This document shows positions 1 to 6,670 of a DNA stretch of 7,102 nt, piece by piece. The notes under the pieces are model-generated. The model was given only the letters and a program-made list of their open reading frames with translations. It was not told the origin of the DNA and searched no databases. The stretch spans positions 1 to 7,102 of the forward strand of contig CAYZXU010000120.1 of assembly GCA_964482535.1 (NCBI GenBank). Direction: 5' to 3'. The DNA is from CAYZXU01 sp964482535. GTDB taxonomy: Bacteria > Desulfobacterota > Desulfobacteria > Desulfobacterales > BuS5. A program made the position numbers and the translations under genes. Numbering within the stretch: the stretch's first letter is position 1; every line of letters begins with the position of its first letter.

Positions 1-1125
1 AACTTCGTCAAGCGAATTGGTGTGCAAAGACTGACAACCCCCTAGAATTGCCGCGAGCGCTTCGGTGGTGGTGCGGACTATATTGTTGTAGGGTTCTTGA
101 GCCGTAAGGGAACACCCTGCGGTTTGAACATGGAAACGGCACATCATGGAACGAGGTTTCTGAGCTCCGAACCGCTCTTTCATAATCCGGGCCCATAGCC
201 TTCGGGCCGCCCTCAGCTTTGCGATTTCTTCAAAAAAGTCTATGTGAGAATTCCAGAAGAAAGAAAGTCTACCGGCAAAGTCGTCAACATTAAGGCCTCT
301 TTTTACGCACTCCTCAACATAAGTAATTCCATCATAAATGGTAAAAGCCAGCTCCTGAACGGCCGTGGCACCCGCTTCACGAATGTGATAACCGCTGATG
401 CTTATGGTGTTCCACCTTGGCACCTCGCGGGTTCCAAACTCAATGGTGTCGACTACGAGTCTAAGGCTCGGTTCAGGGGGGAGCATTAATGTTTTCTGAG
501 CTATAAACTCCTTGAGACAATCGTTCTGAATGGTTCCACCCAGTTTTCTCCGATTATAACCTTCATTTTCGGCATTAGCTATATACATTGCCCAGATCAC
601 TGAAGCCGGCGGATTAATGGTCATGGAAGTGGTCACTTCTTCGAGATTTATGCCGGCAAAAAGCCGTTGCATATCCTCTATAGTGTCCACGGCAACCCCA
701 CAACGGCCACATTCTCCCCGTGCCAATGGTGAATCAGTATCGTAGCCCATCAGGGTTGGAAAATCGAAAGCAACGCTTAAACCGGTTTCCCCATGATTTA
801 TCAGGTAATGAAATCTTTCATTCGTCTGTTCTGCCGTGCCTAGACCTGCAAACATGCGCATAGTCCAGAGCCTGGCACGGTACATGGTGGTCTGAACTCC
901 GCGGGTAAAGGGATAACGACCAGGGAAACCAATATCTTCAAGGTAATCCTTGCTCTTAATATCAAGGGGTGTATAAAGCGATTTGACCTCCATGTCTGAC
1001 ACAGTGGAAAACCGTTCCAACCGCTCCGGCAGTTTCTGTAAAGCCTTTTGATATTCCTCTAGCCATTCTTTGTACTCTTGCTCGATGCGATCAATCGCAG
1101 ACTCTGAAAACATTTTGGTTCCCAT
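1..1125 (-). CDS. Acyl-CoA mutase large subunit (B12-dependent), N-terminal part; isobutyryl-CoA mutase-like active site
   Basis: This is the first 375 codons of a coenzyme-B12-dependent acyl-CoA mutase; the frame is open to the window edge, so the C-terminus is missing. Such enzymes rearrange the carbon skeleton of acyl-CoA thioesters in the cytosol. The family is clear from the CoA-binding stretch [33 protein letters not shown], the [13 protein letters not shown] segment with active-site His247, RLSFFW and [10 protein letters not shown]. Relative to Propionibacterium methylmalonyl-CoA mutase the numbering offset is +3. Tyr89, which stacks against the substrate, is Phe92 here, and Arg207, which binds the methylmalonyl carboxylate, is Gln210. 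Phe and Gln are the known pair of isobutyryl-CoA mutase, so a substrate without a free carboxylate is inferred. AGGAGG lies 9 nt before the chosen ATG; a second ATG four codons later is less well spaced. The B12-binding domain would be at the missing end or in a separate small subunit. Family very sure, substrate moderately sure. Confidence 0.93.
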   Translation of the reverse strand, partial: MGTKMFSESAIDRIEQEYKEWLEEYQKALQKLPERLERFSTVSDMEVKSLYTPLDIKSKDYLEDIGFPGRYPFTRGVQTTMYRARLWTMRMFAGLGTAEQTNERFHYLINHGETGLSVAFDFPTLMGYDTDSPLARGECGRCGVAVDTIEDMQRLFAGINLEEVTTSMTINPPASVIWAMYIANAENEGYNRRKLGGTIQNDCLKEFIAQKTLMLPPEPSLRLVVDTIEFGTREVPRWNTISISGYHIREAGATAVQELAFTIYDGITYVEECVKRGLNVDDFAGRLSFFWNSHIDFFEEIAKLRAARRLWARIMKERFGAQKPRSMMCRFHVQTAGCSLTAQEPYNNIVRTTTEALAAILGGCQSLHTNSLDEV

Positions 1126-1206
1126 AATCCGTTCCCTCCTCACACAAATAACCGGCATTGCATAACCAGTGAGATATTGCAGTCCTTCCAAGAAGGGCAA
1201 AGTTTG

Positions 1207-1237
1207 TTGACATCTAGACAGCCTTTGTCATTATTAT
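1207..1237 (+). promoter_or_regulatory. Candidate sigma-70 promoter of the epimerase gene
   Basis: Consensus -35 TTGACA (1207-1212) and TATTAT (1232-1237) are separated by 19 bp, slightly longer than optimal. Transcription would begin near 1244, about 75 nt before the epimerase start codon. It shares its -10 bases with the minus-strand promoter of the mutase gene. Confidence 0.45.
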
Positions 1238-1260
1238 AGCTCACAAAAATAAAGTAACAG
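1233..1260 (-). promoter_or_regulatory. Candidate sigma-70 promoter of the acyl-CoA mutase gene
   Basis: A perfect minus-strand TATAAT (1238-1233) is preceded at 16 bp by a weak -35, CTGTTA (1260-1255). Transcription would begin near 1226 and give a leader of about 100 nt. The -10 overlaps that of the divergent promoter almost completely, so the two probably compete for polymerase. Assigned from hexamers only. Confidence 0.5.
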
Positions 1261-1265
1261 CCACG

Positions 1266-1285
1266 TTTGTTTAGTGTCAAACAAA
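1266..1285. promoter_or_regulatory. Operator-like inverted repeat in the divergent promoter region
   Basis: TTTGTTT and AAACAAA form perfect 7-bp arms around a 6-bp centre. The element lies just upstream of the -35 of the mutase promoter and about 20-40 bp downstream of the presumed epimerase transcription start. It is AT-rich and not followed by a T-run, so a dimeric regulator site fits better than a terminator. No regulator gene is visible in the window, so its ligand is unknown. Confidence 0.35.
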
Positions 1286-1318
1286 TTTTGGTATCTTAAA
1301 CGCTAGCGGAGATACGGG

Positions 1319-2260
1319 ATGAGGCTACTGATCACTGGTGGGGCTGGCTTTATTGGTAGCCACATTGTTGAAGAGGAGCTGAAGCGAGGAACCGAGATCG
1401 CCGTTGTGGACAACCTCAGTACCGGAAAACGAGAAAACATTCCCGAGGGGGTCGATTTTTATGAGATCGACATTTGCAATCGAGATGAACTTTTCCGGGT
1501 GTTTGCGGAATGGAAGCCTGAGGTTGTGTCCCATCAGGCTGCACAAGCGTCCGTAAGCGTTTCTATGAAAGAGCCCACCGTGGATGCGATGGTCAACGTA
1601 GTTGGGACGTTGCACGTACTTGAAGCCAGCGTTTGCTATGGGGTTCAGCATTTTATTTCTGCTTCCACAGGAGGGGCCATCTATGGAGAGGTTCCGGAAG
1701 GGTCAAAAGCCACGGAGGAATGGCCGGTAAATCCAAAGAGTCCTTACGCTGTGGCAAAAGCGTCCGTTGAGATGTACTTGAAGATTTTCGGTGATGTACA
1801 TGGTCTGTCGTATACAATACTTCGCTACGCTAATGTGTACGGCCCAAGGCAGGATCCTTACGGTGAAGCAGGGGTTGTGGCCATATTCTGCCAGCGCATC
1901 CTATCAGAACTTCCTGTCACTGTTTACGCCAGAAGAACAAGGGGCGACGAGGGTTGTATTCGAGATTATGTTTACGTAAAGGACGTTGATAAGGTTCACA
2001 GCTTGTGTCTCAGAAAGAGGCTTAGGGGTGTTTACAATGTTTCAACAGGACAGGGTAGAACCACAACGGAGGTGCTGGAAACCATTTGTAGCGTGATTGG
2101 TGCGCGCCCCATTGTCAATTTCGATAACCAACGTCCGGGAGATCTGGAAGCGAGCATTCTTGACAACACCAGAATATCCAGGTTTTTTGATGGCTGGACT
2201 GATTTTCAATGGGGAATCAAAAAAACCGTCGAATGGTTTAGTCGAAACTATGGGAGTTAA
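1319..2260 (+). CDS. NAD-dependent sugar-nucleotide epimerase/dehydratase, UDP-glucose 4-epimerase type
   Basis: This is a complete 313-residue extended short-chain dehydrogenase/reductase, the usual length for GalE-like epimerases. The protein opens with the Rossmann motif GGAGFIG (7-13), and Asp31 at the end of the second strand should bind the NAD ribose. The family block HQAAQASVSVS lies at 72-82, STGGAIYGE at 116-124 with Thr117 in the usual Ser/Thr catalytic position, and the YxxxK pair is Tyr143/Lys147. RYANVYGPRQDP (169-180), IRDYVYVKDV (214-223) and RPGD (272-275) are typical of the C-terminal substrate-binding part. It should interconvert a UDP-linked sugar (Glc/Gal or a GlcNAc/uronate relative) for polysaccharide or lipopolysaccharide synthesis in the cytosol. 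The exact sugar cannot be read from the sequence. GGAG lies 7 nt before the ATG. It has no co-directional partner close by and seems to be a single-gene unit, so no pathway cluster helps to narrow its role. Confidence 0.92.
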   Translation: MRLLITGGAGFIGSHIVEEELKRGTEIAVVDNLSTGKRENIPEGVDFYEIDICNRDELFRVFAEWKPEVVSHQAAQASVSVSMKEPTVDAMVNVVGTLHVLEASVCYGVQHFISASTGGAIYGEVPEGSKATEEWPVNPKSPYAVAKASVEMYLKIFGDVHGLSYTILRYANVYGPRQDPYGEAGVVAIFCQRILSELPVTVYARRTRGDEGCIRDYVYVKDVDKVHSLCLRKRLRGVYNVSTGQGRTTTEVLETICSVIGARPIVNFDNQRPGDLEASILDNTRISRFFDGWTDFQWGIKKTVEWFSRNYGS

Positions 2261-2331
2261 TCTGTGAAGATTTGCTAAGAATATACAAAATGTTATGATA
2301 TCAAACTTTAATATCCTGATAGTTTTTTTTC

Positions 2332-2361
2332 TTGACTCAAACCTGGATGTTTTGATATAAA
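2332..2361 (+). promoter_or_regulatory. Candidate sigma-70 promoter of the membrane protein-acyl-CoA synthetase operon
   Basis: TTGACT (2332-2337) and TATAAA (2356-2361) are separated by 18 bp in an AT-rich setting. A start near 2368 would leave a leader of about 418 nt, unusually long, so a second promoter nearer the gene or leader-based control is possible. Confidence 0.5.
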
Positions 2362-2463
2362 ATATTTGCTACCTGTTTCATCTTGCCGTTTGGAATTCCT
2401 GGTGATCATATTAAAGTTGAAGTGGATATTCGGGTGGGCGTATAGAGTCCTCAAGTTAACAAA

Positions 2464-2481
2464 GTTTTCGATGTTTTCGAT
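2464..2481 (+). repeat. Perfect 9-bp tandem repeat in the leader
   Basis: GTTTTCGAT occurs twice head to tail with no spacer (2464-2472 and 2473-2481). It lies about 100 bp behind the presumed transcription start. It may be a regulator half-site pair or simply chance; nothing else supports a function. Confidence 0.6.
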
Positions 2482-2729
2482 ATGAAATGGAATTTAGTGA
2501 TGGCGTGCCTAGCAAGGTCGTTTGCATTGTTTGTTAAAGGTTTGGCCGCTAGCCATTGAGCAATACAGATATTCACATCTTGGGAGCATGTATATTTTCC
2601 CGGCAATTCTAAAAGAGCCAACCTTGTAACATCACGGCAAAGGAGAACACGGGGTCTCTTGTGAATTCCTTTTCTAAAAAGGGGGTGATAAACAGGAATA
2701 TTAAGGTTATGAACTATTCAAAAGGGTGG

Positions 2730-2751
2730 TTCATTGAGAAAGTGAATTTTT
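2730..2751 (+). terminator. Weak attenuator-like hairpin in the leader
   Basis: TTCATT and AGTGAA can pair (one G-T pair) around a 5-nt loop, followed directly by five T. It ends 35 bp before the membrane protein start codon. The stem is short and AT-rich, so its function as an attenuator is only a possibility. Confidence 0.2.
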
Positions 2752-2785
2752 AGAGGGCTACAAAAACAGGAATGAGGAGAAAGCC

Positions 2786-4072
2786 ATGGCAGAACAACTT
2801 CGGCCAAGATGGGGACAGCCTCTGACGGGAATTATTTCTTTTATCTGTTTTTTTGTAGTTGCATGGATTACATGGTATATCTTCAGTGATCCGAGAGGTC
2901 CGGTAAAAGCCTTTCCATACCCATTTATCATGTATCTGGCAATGATGATTCTTGTGGGGTTGTGGCAGCACATGTTTTTTGGTGATTGGCCTTTTCAGAA
3001 TCTGCCACAACCTGCTAGAGGGATTATAGAGACCATAGTTAATCTAATAATTGTTTGGTTCGTTATCCATGTTGTTTTTTACAGAATTCTCGGCCTGGGG
3101 TTTAATTTCCTCAGCCAGAGTAACCTCAACGATCTGGCAGCAGCAGGCAAAGCAGTTTTGCCCAACGGGAAAGCATTGTCGCTCGAAGTTATGAAGAAAA
3201 AACACTTTGCCGAAAGTGCTGTTGTCTGTTTCGTGCTAATAGGTTTTTTCACCTATCCTTTAGTTACAATCCTATTTGCAAAATGGCCTATTCGCCCAAG
3301 TGATTTGCCGCAGCCCAGGGCCGGGTGGGCAGAACTTGGATGGTGTTCGCTAATTACCCTTTTTTTCTATACGATCCTTATTGTTCCTTTCTGGGGTCTC
3401 GTTTATGGAAAGCTACTGGGCCAGTCTTTCGCCCTCAACTTTCCATGGTGGGGTAAGATCGCTGGTACGCCTCACTTGCACTGGGTGTTCGGCTGGTGGG
3501 AATGGATGATTATTTTCCTCTTCATGACACCTAATGTATGGCGCATGAAACCCTGGAGCGCTATTAACCTGCCTCAACCTTGGAAAGGTATTGTATCTTT
3601 CATATGCATTTTTGTCCTGGGATATATTGTTGCTTGGATATGCACAAAGATTGCGCCAGGATGGCTTCCTCACGAAACCATTGAACACCTGAAAGAGGCA
3701 AAGCCCAACGATGCTGAACTTATCCGCTTCTTGTGGTATCATGCTGCAGAAATTGCCGGCTTTACCTTGGTTCCCTTCCTTATCTGGCATCATTATTTCG
3801 ATGATATGTGCCCCATGCAGGACAAGGATTCCTGGGGAGCATTCTGGTTCAGGACAATAGGTACTTTCGTTTTTGCTGCAATAAATTACATATTCTATTA
3901 CTATATCAACTGGGGCCATTGGGGACTGGGCAATCATCACATGGCAGAGCTTGCCCACAGATTTCCACATGGTGAGTCTCTTGTGTGGAATTTCTGGTGG
4001 ATCATTCCTCTGTTGTTTGGTGAATGGTTCTTCCACAAGTGGCCTTTTTATGTGCATGATCATGAACATTAA
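2786..4072 (+). CDS. Unrecognised multi-pass membrane protein with five two-helix repeats
   Basis: This is a complete 428-residue protein, very rich in Trp, Phe, Tyr and His, that I cannot assign to a family. About ten membrane segments can be seen, near 15-33, 45-64, 78-102, 141-165, 181-207, 232-248, 267-286, 317-336, 354-374 and 398-414. They fall into five units (about 8-70, 71-169, 170-256, 257-343, 344-428), each with two helices. Units are joined by a W-P-rich linker with the motif LPQP at 73-76, 174-177 and 262-265, and QP at 11-12. Units 1 and 4 are the most alike: QPxxGIxSFICxFV occurs at both 11-24 and 264-277. The tail ends in VHDHEH, and His pairs occur at 335-336 and 384-385, so metal or proton binding is conceivable. 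GAGGAG lies 6 nt before the ATG. The next gene, 23 bp on, is an acyl-CoA synthetase, so a role in moving or handling a carboxylic acid is a reasonable guess but unproven. No signal peptide beyond the first helix. Confidence 0.9.
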   Translation: MAEQLRPRWGQPLTGIISFICFFVVAWITWYIFSDPRGPVKAFPYPFIMYLAMMILVGLWQHMFFGDWPFQNLPQPARGIIETIVNLIIVWFVIHVVFYRILGLGFNFLSQSNLNDLAAAGKAVLPNGKALSLEVMKKKHFAESAVVCFVLIGFFTYPLVTILFAKWPIRPSDLPQPRAGWAELGWCSLITLFFYTILIVPFWGLVYGKLLGQSFALNFPWWGKIAGTPHLHWVFGWWEWMIIFLFMTPNVWRMKPWSAINLPQPWKGIVSFICIFVLGYIVAWICTKIAPGWLPHETIEHLKEAKPNDAELIRFLWYHAAEIAGFTLVPFLIWHHYFDDMCPMQDKDSWGAFWFRTIGTFVFAAINYIFYYYINWGHWGLGNHHMAELAHRFPHGESLVWNFWWIIPLLFGEWFFHKWPFYVHDHEH

Positions 4073-4095
4073 ACAATGGTAGGGGGGTACGTGTT

Positions 4096-5862
4096 ATGAG
4101 CGTTGCTCAGTTTTTTAAAGACGTGATGAGCATCAATTCAATGCCCGATGATGAAAAAAAGGCAGAGGCGTCAAAGCAACTTTTTAAAAAGCTAAACGCG
4201 ACGCCTATGCCTGAATATTTTAATTGGGCGGAAGAAGTATTTGAGGGCATACATGTAAAAGAGAGGCCCGAACAACCTGCTTTGATATGGGCTGACCTCG
4301 ATACGGGCGAAGAAAAAACCTTCTCTTATCGGGAAATGATGGAAAAGAGTAATCAGCTCCTGAATTTTTTGCGAAAACACGATATTTCAAAAGGCGATGT
4401 TCTCTACATAATGATTCCAGCTTTACCTGAAATCTGGTTTGCCAGCCTGGCCACAGTCAAAGGCGGTATAGTTTTGGTTCCTACTGCTATGACCATGACA
4501 GCTAAAGAATTGGAGTATCGTTTCGATACATATCCGCCTGCTGCAGTGATTGCGACTTCAGATTCGGCCAAATTGATTGATGAAGCCCTCGGTAATTTGG
4601 GAATTACACCTAAGGTAAAAATTTGCACGGACGGAATGGATGGCTGGATACAGTATGCAGAGACGGAAAAGGAATCAACTGAAGCGGCAGCTGAAAAGAC
4701 CAAATCTGACGACATTATATTGTGCTTCTTCACTTCCGGAACCACGGGCATGCCGAAACGAGTAGTGCACACGGCCACTTCTTACCCTGTTGGACATCTG
4801 TCTACGGCGAATATAATTGGAATTCGTCCGGGAGATATACATAACAACCTCAGCCAGCCTGGTTGGGCAAAATATGCTTGGAGTTGCTTCTTTGCACCCT
4901 TAAATGTGGGAGCAACTGTTGCGGGCTTCAATTATTCCGGTCGTCTCAACGTAGAAAAGTATCTCGAGGCTGTGGACAAGTACAAAGTAAATGTTTTCTG
5001 CGCTCCCCCGACAGCATGGCGAGCCTTTATTATTTCTGACCTGTCAAAGTTCAAGTTTGAAGCATTGAGGGAATCGGTAAGCGCTGGTGAACCCCTTAAT
5101 CCGGAAATAATTCAGACTTGGAAAAAACACACAGGAAACGTCATCAGAGACTTTTATGGACAGACAGAATCTACGGCAATGATTGGAAATCCGCCGTGGT
5201 ACAAAGACAAAGTCATTCCCGGTTCATTTGGAGAACCGCATTTCATGTATGATATTGTGTTGGTCGATGACGAAGGCAATGAAATCACCAAACCTGATGA
5301 GGTTGGGCATATCACGGTCCGCCTGAGTAACTGGCGGGCTATTGGATTGTTCCGAGAATATCTGGGTTCTCCGGACAAGATGGCCGAAGCCTTCCGAGGT
5401 AATTATTACTACACCGGCGACCGGGCATACTTCGACGACAAAGGATACTGGTGGTTCGTCGGCCGAGCGGATGATGTTATCAAGTCGTCTGACTACCGTA
5501 TTGGTCCCTTTGAAGTAGAAAGTGCCCTCGTTGAACATGAAGCTGTCGCCGAGGCAGCTGTTGTCGGAAGCCCTGACCCCAAGAGATGGCAACTCGTAAA
5601 AGCATTTGTCATTCTCAAGCCAGGGTATGAACCTTCTAGAGAACTTGCTCTTGATCTATTCAAACATTCGATGAAAGTTCTTGCCAAGTTCAAAATCCCG
5701 AGGATTATTGAATTTGTGCCCGAGGTGCCGAAAACTATAAGCGGCAAGATCAGGCGAGTTGAATTGCGCGAGTTGGAAATCAAGGCGAAGGAAAAAGGCC
5801 AAAGAGGTGAGCATGAGTATTTCTACCATGAATTCCCTGAGCTAAAGTCCTCTTCGTCATAA
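4096..5862 (+). CDS. AMP-forming acyl-CoA synthetase, medium-chain (MACS) type
   Basis: This complete 588-residue member of the ANL adenylate-forming superfamily activates a carboxylic acid with ATP to an acyl-AMP and then forms the CoA thioester, releasing AMP and pyrophosphate. Core motifs are all present: phosphate-binding TSGTTGMPK (213-221), the NLSQPGWAKYAWS block (251-263), APPTAWR (303-309), SAGEPLNPE (329-337), YGQTES (354-359), YTGD (439-442), GRADD (456-460) and PKTISGKIRR (545-554), whose Lys551 should be the catalytic lysine of the adenylation step. The arrangement fits medium-chain and acetyl-CoA-synthetase-like enzymes acting on short, medium, branched or aromatic acids; the exact acid cannot be read. 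In the hinge segment Asp466 stands where most superfamily members have Gly (SSDYRIGP). AGGGGGG lies 8 nt before the ATG. It is translated 23 bp behind the membrane protein, surely in the same operon, and is followed by a strong terminator. No signal peptide, so cytosolic or loosely membrane-bound. Confidence 0.95.
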   Translation: MSVAQFFKDVMSINSMPDDEKKAEASKQLFKKLNATPMPEYFNWAEEVFEGIHVKERPEQPALIWADLDTGEEKTFSYREMMEKSNQLLNFLRKHDISKGDVLYIMIPALPEIWFASLATVKGGIVLVPTAMTMTAKELEYRFDTYPPAAVIATSDSAKLIDEALGNLGITPKVKICTDGMDGWIQYAETEKESTEAAAEKTKSDDIILCFFTSGTTGMPKRVVHTATSYPVGHLSTANIIGIRPGDIHNNLSQPGWAKYAWSCFFAPLNVGATVAGFNYSGRLNVEKYLEAVDKYKVNVFCAPPTAWRAFIISDLSKFKFEALRESVSAGEPLNPEIIQTWKKHTGNVIRDFYGQTESTAMIGNPPWYKDKVIPGSFGEPHFMYDIVLVDDEGNEITKPDEVGHITVRLSNWRAIGLFREYLGSPDKMAEAFRGNYYYTGDRAYFDDKGYWWFVGRADDVIKSSDYRIGPFEVESALVEHEAVAEAAVVGSPDPKRWQLVKAFVILKPGYEPSRELALDLFKHSMKVLAKFKIPRIIEFVPEVPKTISGKIRRVELRELEIKAKEKGQRGEHEYFYHEFPELKSSSS

Positions 5863-5881
5863 CGACTAATTTGCGAAGTGT

Positions 5882-5921
5882 AAGCCGCATTTCTCGAACG
5901 GGAAATGCGGCTTTATTTTTT
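5882..5921 (+). terminator. Strong rho-independent terminator after the acyl-CoA synthetase
   Basis: AAGCCGCATTTC (5882-5893) pairs perfectly with GAAATGCGGCTT (5902-5913). One G-T and one C-G pair extend it inward to a 4-nt loop. The T-rich tail TTTATTTTTT (5912-5921) follows. It lies 19 bp behind the stop codon and ends the two-gene operon. Confidence 0.93.
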
Positions 5922-5981
5922 GCGTCTAATCGTTTACTATCAGTTTGGTCAAATAACAATTCTATTTAAAAAGGTGAATTT

Positions 5982-6605
5982 ATGTCGTCTATGGAAGCTG
6001 TTATTGACCGCGTTGATTGGTGTCGCGAAATCTACATAGAAGACCCGACCTCTTATGTCACAATAGACTTTATGAAGTTTCTCTATGAAGATGGAGAATG
6101 GCAAGAGTTGTTTGAGGTTTCGCAGAACTTCTTGAATTTTTACCCGAAAAGCGTGATAGCCAGAGCTTACTACGGAATCACCGCCTGGAAGCTGGGAAAG
6201 ATTGAAACAGCTCGAACTGCTTTTCTAAAAGTTCACAATGATCTGCATTTCCTTGCCGATGTGTATACTGCTCTAGCAACCATTGAAAGTGAATCTGGAA
6301 ACAAAGACATAGCCAACTATTTTCGCAAAGTAGCGGAAGCAATTGGTTCGGCGAAACCAACTATTGCTCTAGTAGAACAAACCATTCCTTCAGACGAAAA
6401 GCTCCCGTCAGAAGACCTTGATTTTGTAGTATCAAAGAAATCTGTCAGTAAGCCTGTGGTGGCAATCTTTTGTGAAGAAGGAATCCGGATCGTGGAAAAA
6501 AAGCTATCTGAGTTGTCTGTTGCCAGTGCTAAAGGTACATCAATTTTCGATGTCCATACTAAATCGCTACTAAGGCAATATTTTCTGCGCATGATAAAAT
6601 CCTGA
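5982..6605 (+). CDS. TPR-like protein of unknown function
   Basis: This is a complete 207-residue protein with no signal peptide or membrane helix. Roughly residues 20-125 are a run of amphipathic helices with the spacing and residues of tetratricopeptide repeats: a segment with LYEDGEWQELFEVSQNFLNFYP (about 34-55), one with ARAYYGITAWKLGKIETARTAF (about 60-81) and one with ADVYTALATIESESGNKDIANYF (about 91-113). Such folds bind other proteins. A Ser/Pro/Glu-rich linker (about 123-155) leads to a short C-terminal region with basic and hydrophobic residues ending in LRQYFLRMIKS, which I do not recognise. AGGTG lies 5 nt before the ATG. A weak TACTAT at 5935-5940 could be a -10. No terminator is seen before the DUF6504-like gene 65 bp downstream, so the two may be co-transcribed. 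The role is unknown; an adaptor or assembly function is only implied by the TPR fold. Confidence 0.85.
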   Translation: MSSMEAVIDRVDWCREIYIEDPTSYVTIDFMKFLYEDGEWQELFEVSQNFLNFYPKSVIARAYYGITAWKLGKIETARTAFLKVHNDLHFLADVYTALATIESESGNKDIANYFRKVAEAIGSAKPTIALVEQTIPSDEKLPSEDLDFVVSKKSVSKPVVAIFCEEGIRIVEKKLSELSVASAKGTSIFDVHTKSLLRQYFLRMIKS

Positions 6606-6670
6606 TAAGCCTTTCGACGGACTGATCCATCCGGAGCGGGACGCTCAAAAGGTTTTGGAAAAAGATAGCC

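Larger units (their letters stand above)
2261..2785. other. 525-bp region without a gene: promoter and long leader of the membrane protein operon
   Basis: I find no convincing gene on either strand here. Behind the epimerase there is only a weak 5-bp hairpin (2297-2315) followed by a run of eight or nine T (2322-2330), not a strong terminator. A promoter follows at 2332-2361, leaving a leader of about 420 nt before the membrane protein gene. Within the leader are a perfect 9-bp tandem repeat, a purine-rich stretch AAGGGGGTGAT (2679-2689) that resembles a ribosome-binding site but has no good start codon behind it, and a small hairpin with five T behind it (2730-2751). I recognise no known riboswitch class. 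Confidence 0.6.

Noticed and set aside
244..489. Plus-strand open frame of 81 codons
   Set aside because: It lies wholly inside the minus-strand mutase gene, whose translation matches conserved family motifs throughout; this is a shadow frame.
1269..1282. Second parS-like palindrome in the divergent promoter region
   Set aside because: Only 10 of 14 core positions match and the central CACGTG is missing, so it is better read as a regulator site.
2297..2330. Terminator for the epimerase gene
   Set aside because: A T-run exists, but the only stem is 5 AT-rich base pairs and is separated from the T-run by several bases; not convincing as a rho-independent terminator.
2482..2559. Small frame of 25 codons with a hydrophobic middle in the leader
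   Set aside because: No ribosome-binding site precedes the ATG and it overlaps the 9-bp tandem repeat; too short to support without conservation data.
2661..2753. 30-codon frame starting with GTG just before the membrane protein gene
   Set aside because: The start is a GTG with a poor upstream signal and the peptide has no recognisable feature; possible leader peptide but not supported.
3413..4069. Minus-strand open frame of 218 codons opposite the membrane protein
   Set aside because: The plus-strand frame has a good ribosome-binding site, clear membrane helices and internal repeats; the opposite frame shows no recognisable domain and is best explained as a shadow.
6598..6670. Coding-like stretch reading roughly DGLIHPERDAQKVLEKD between the TPR-like and DUF6504-like genes
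   Set aside because: It has no start codon, is bounded upstream by stops and runs out of frame into the next gene; it may be a remnant, but chance cannot be excluded.
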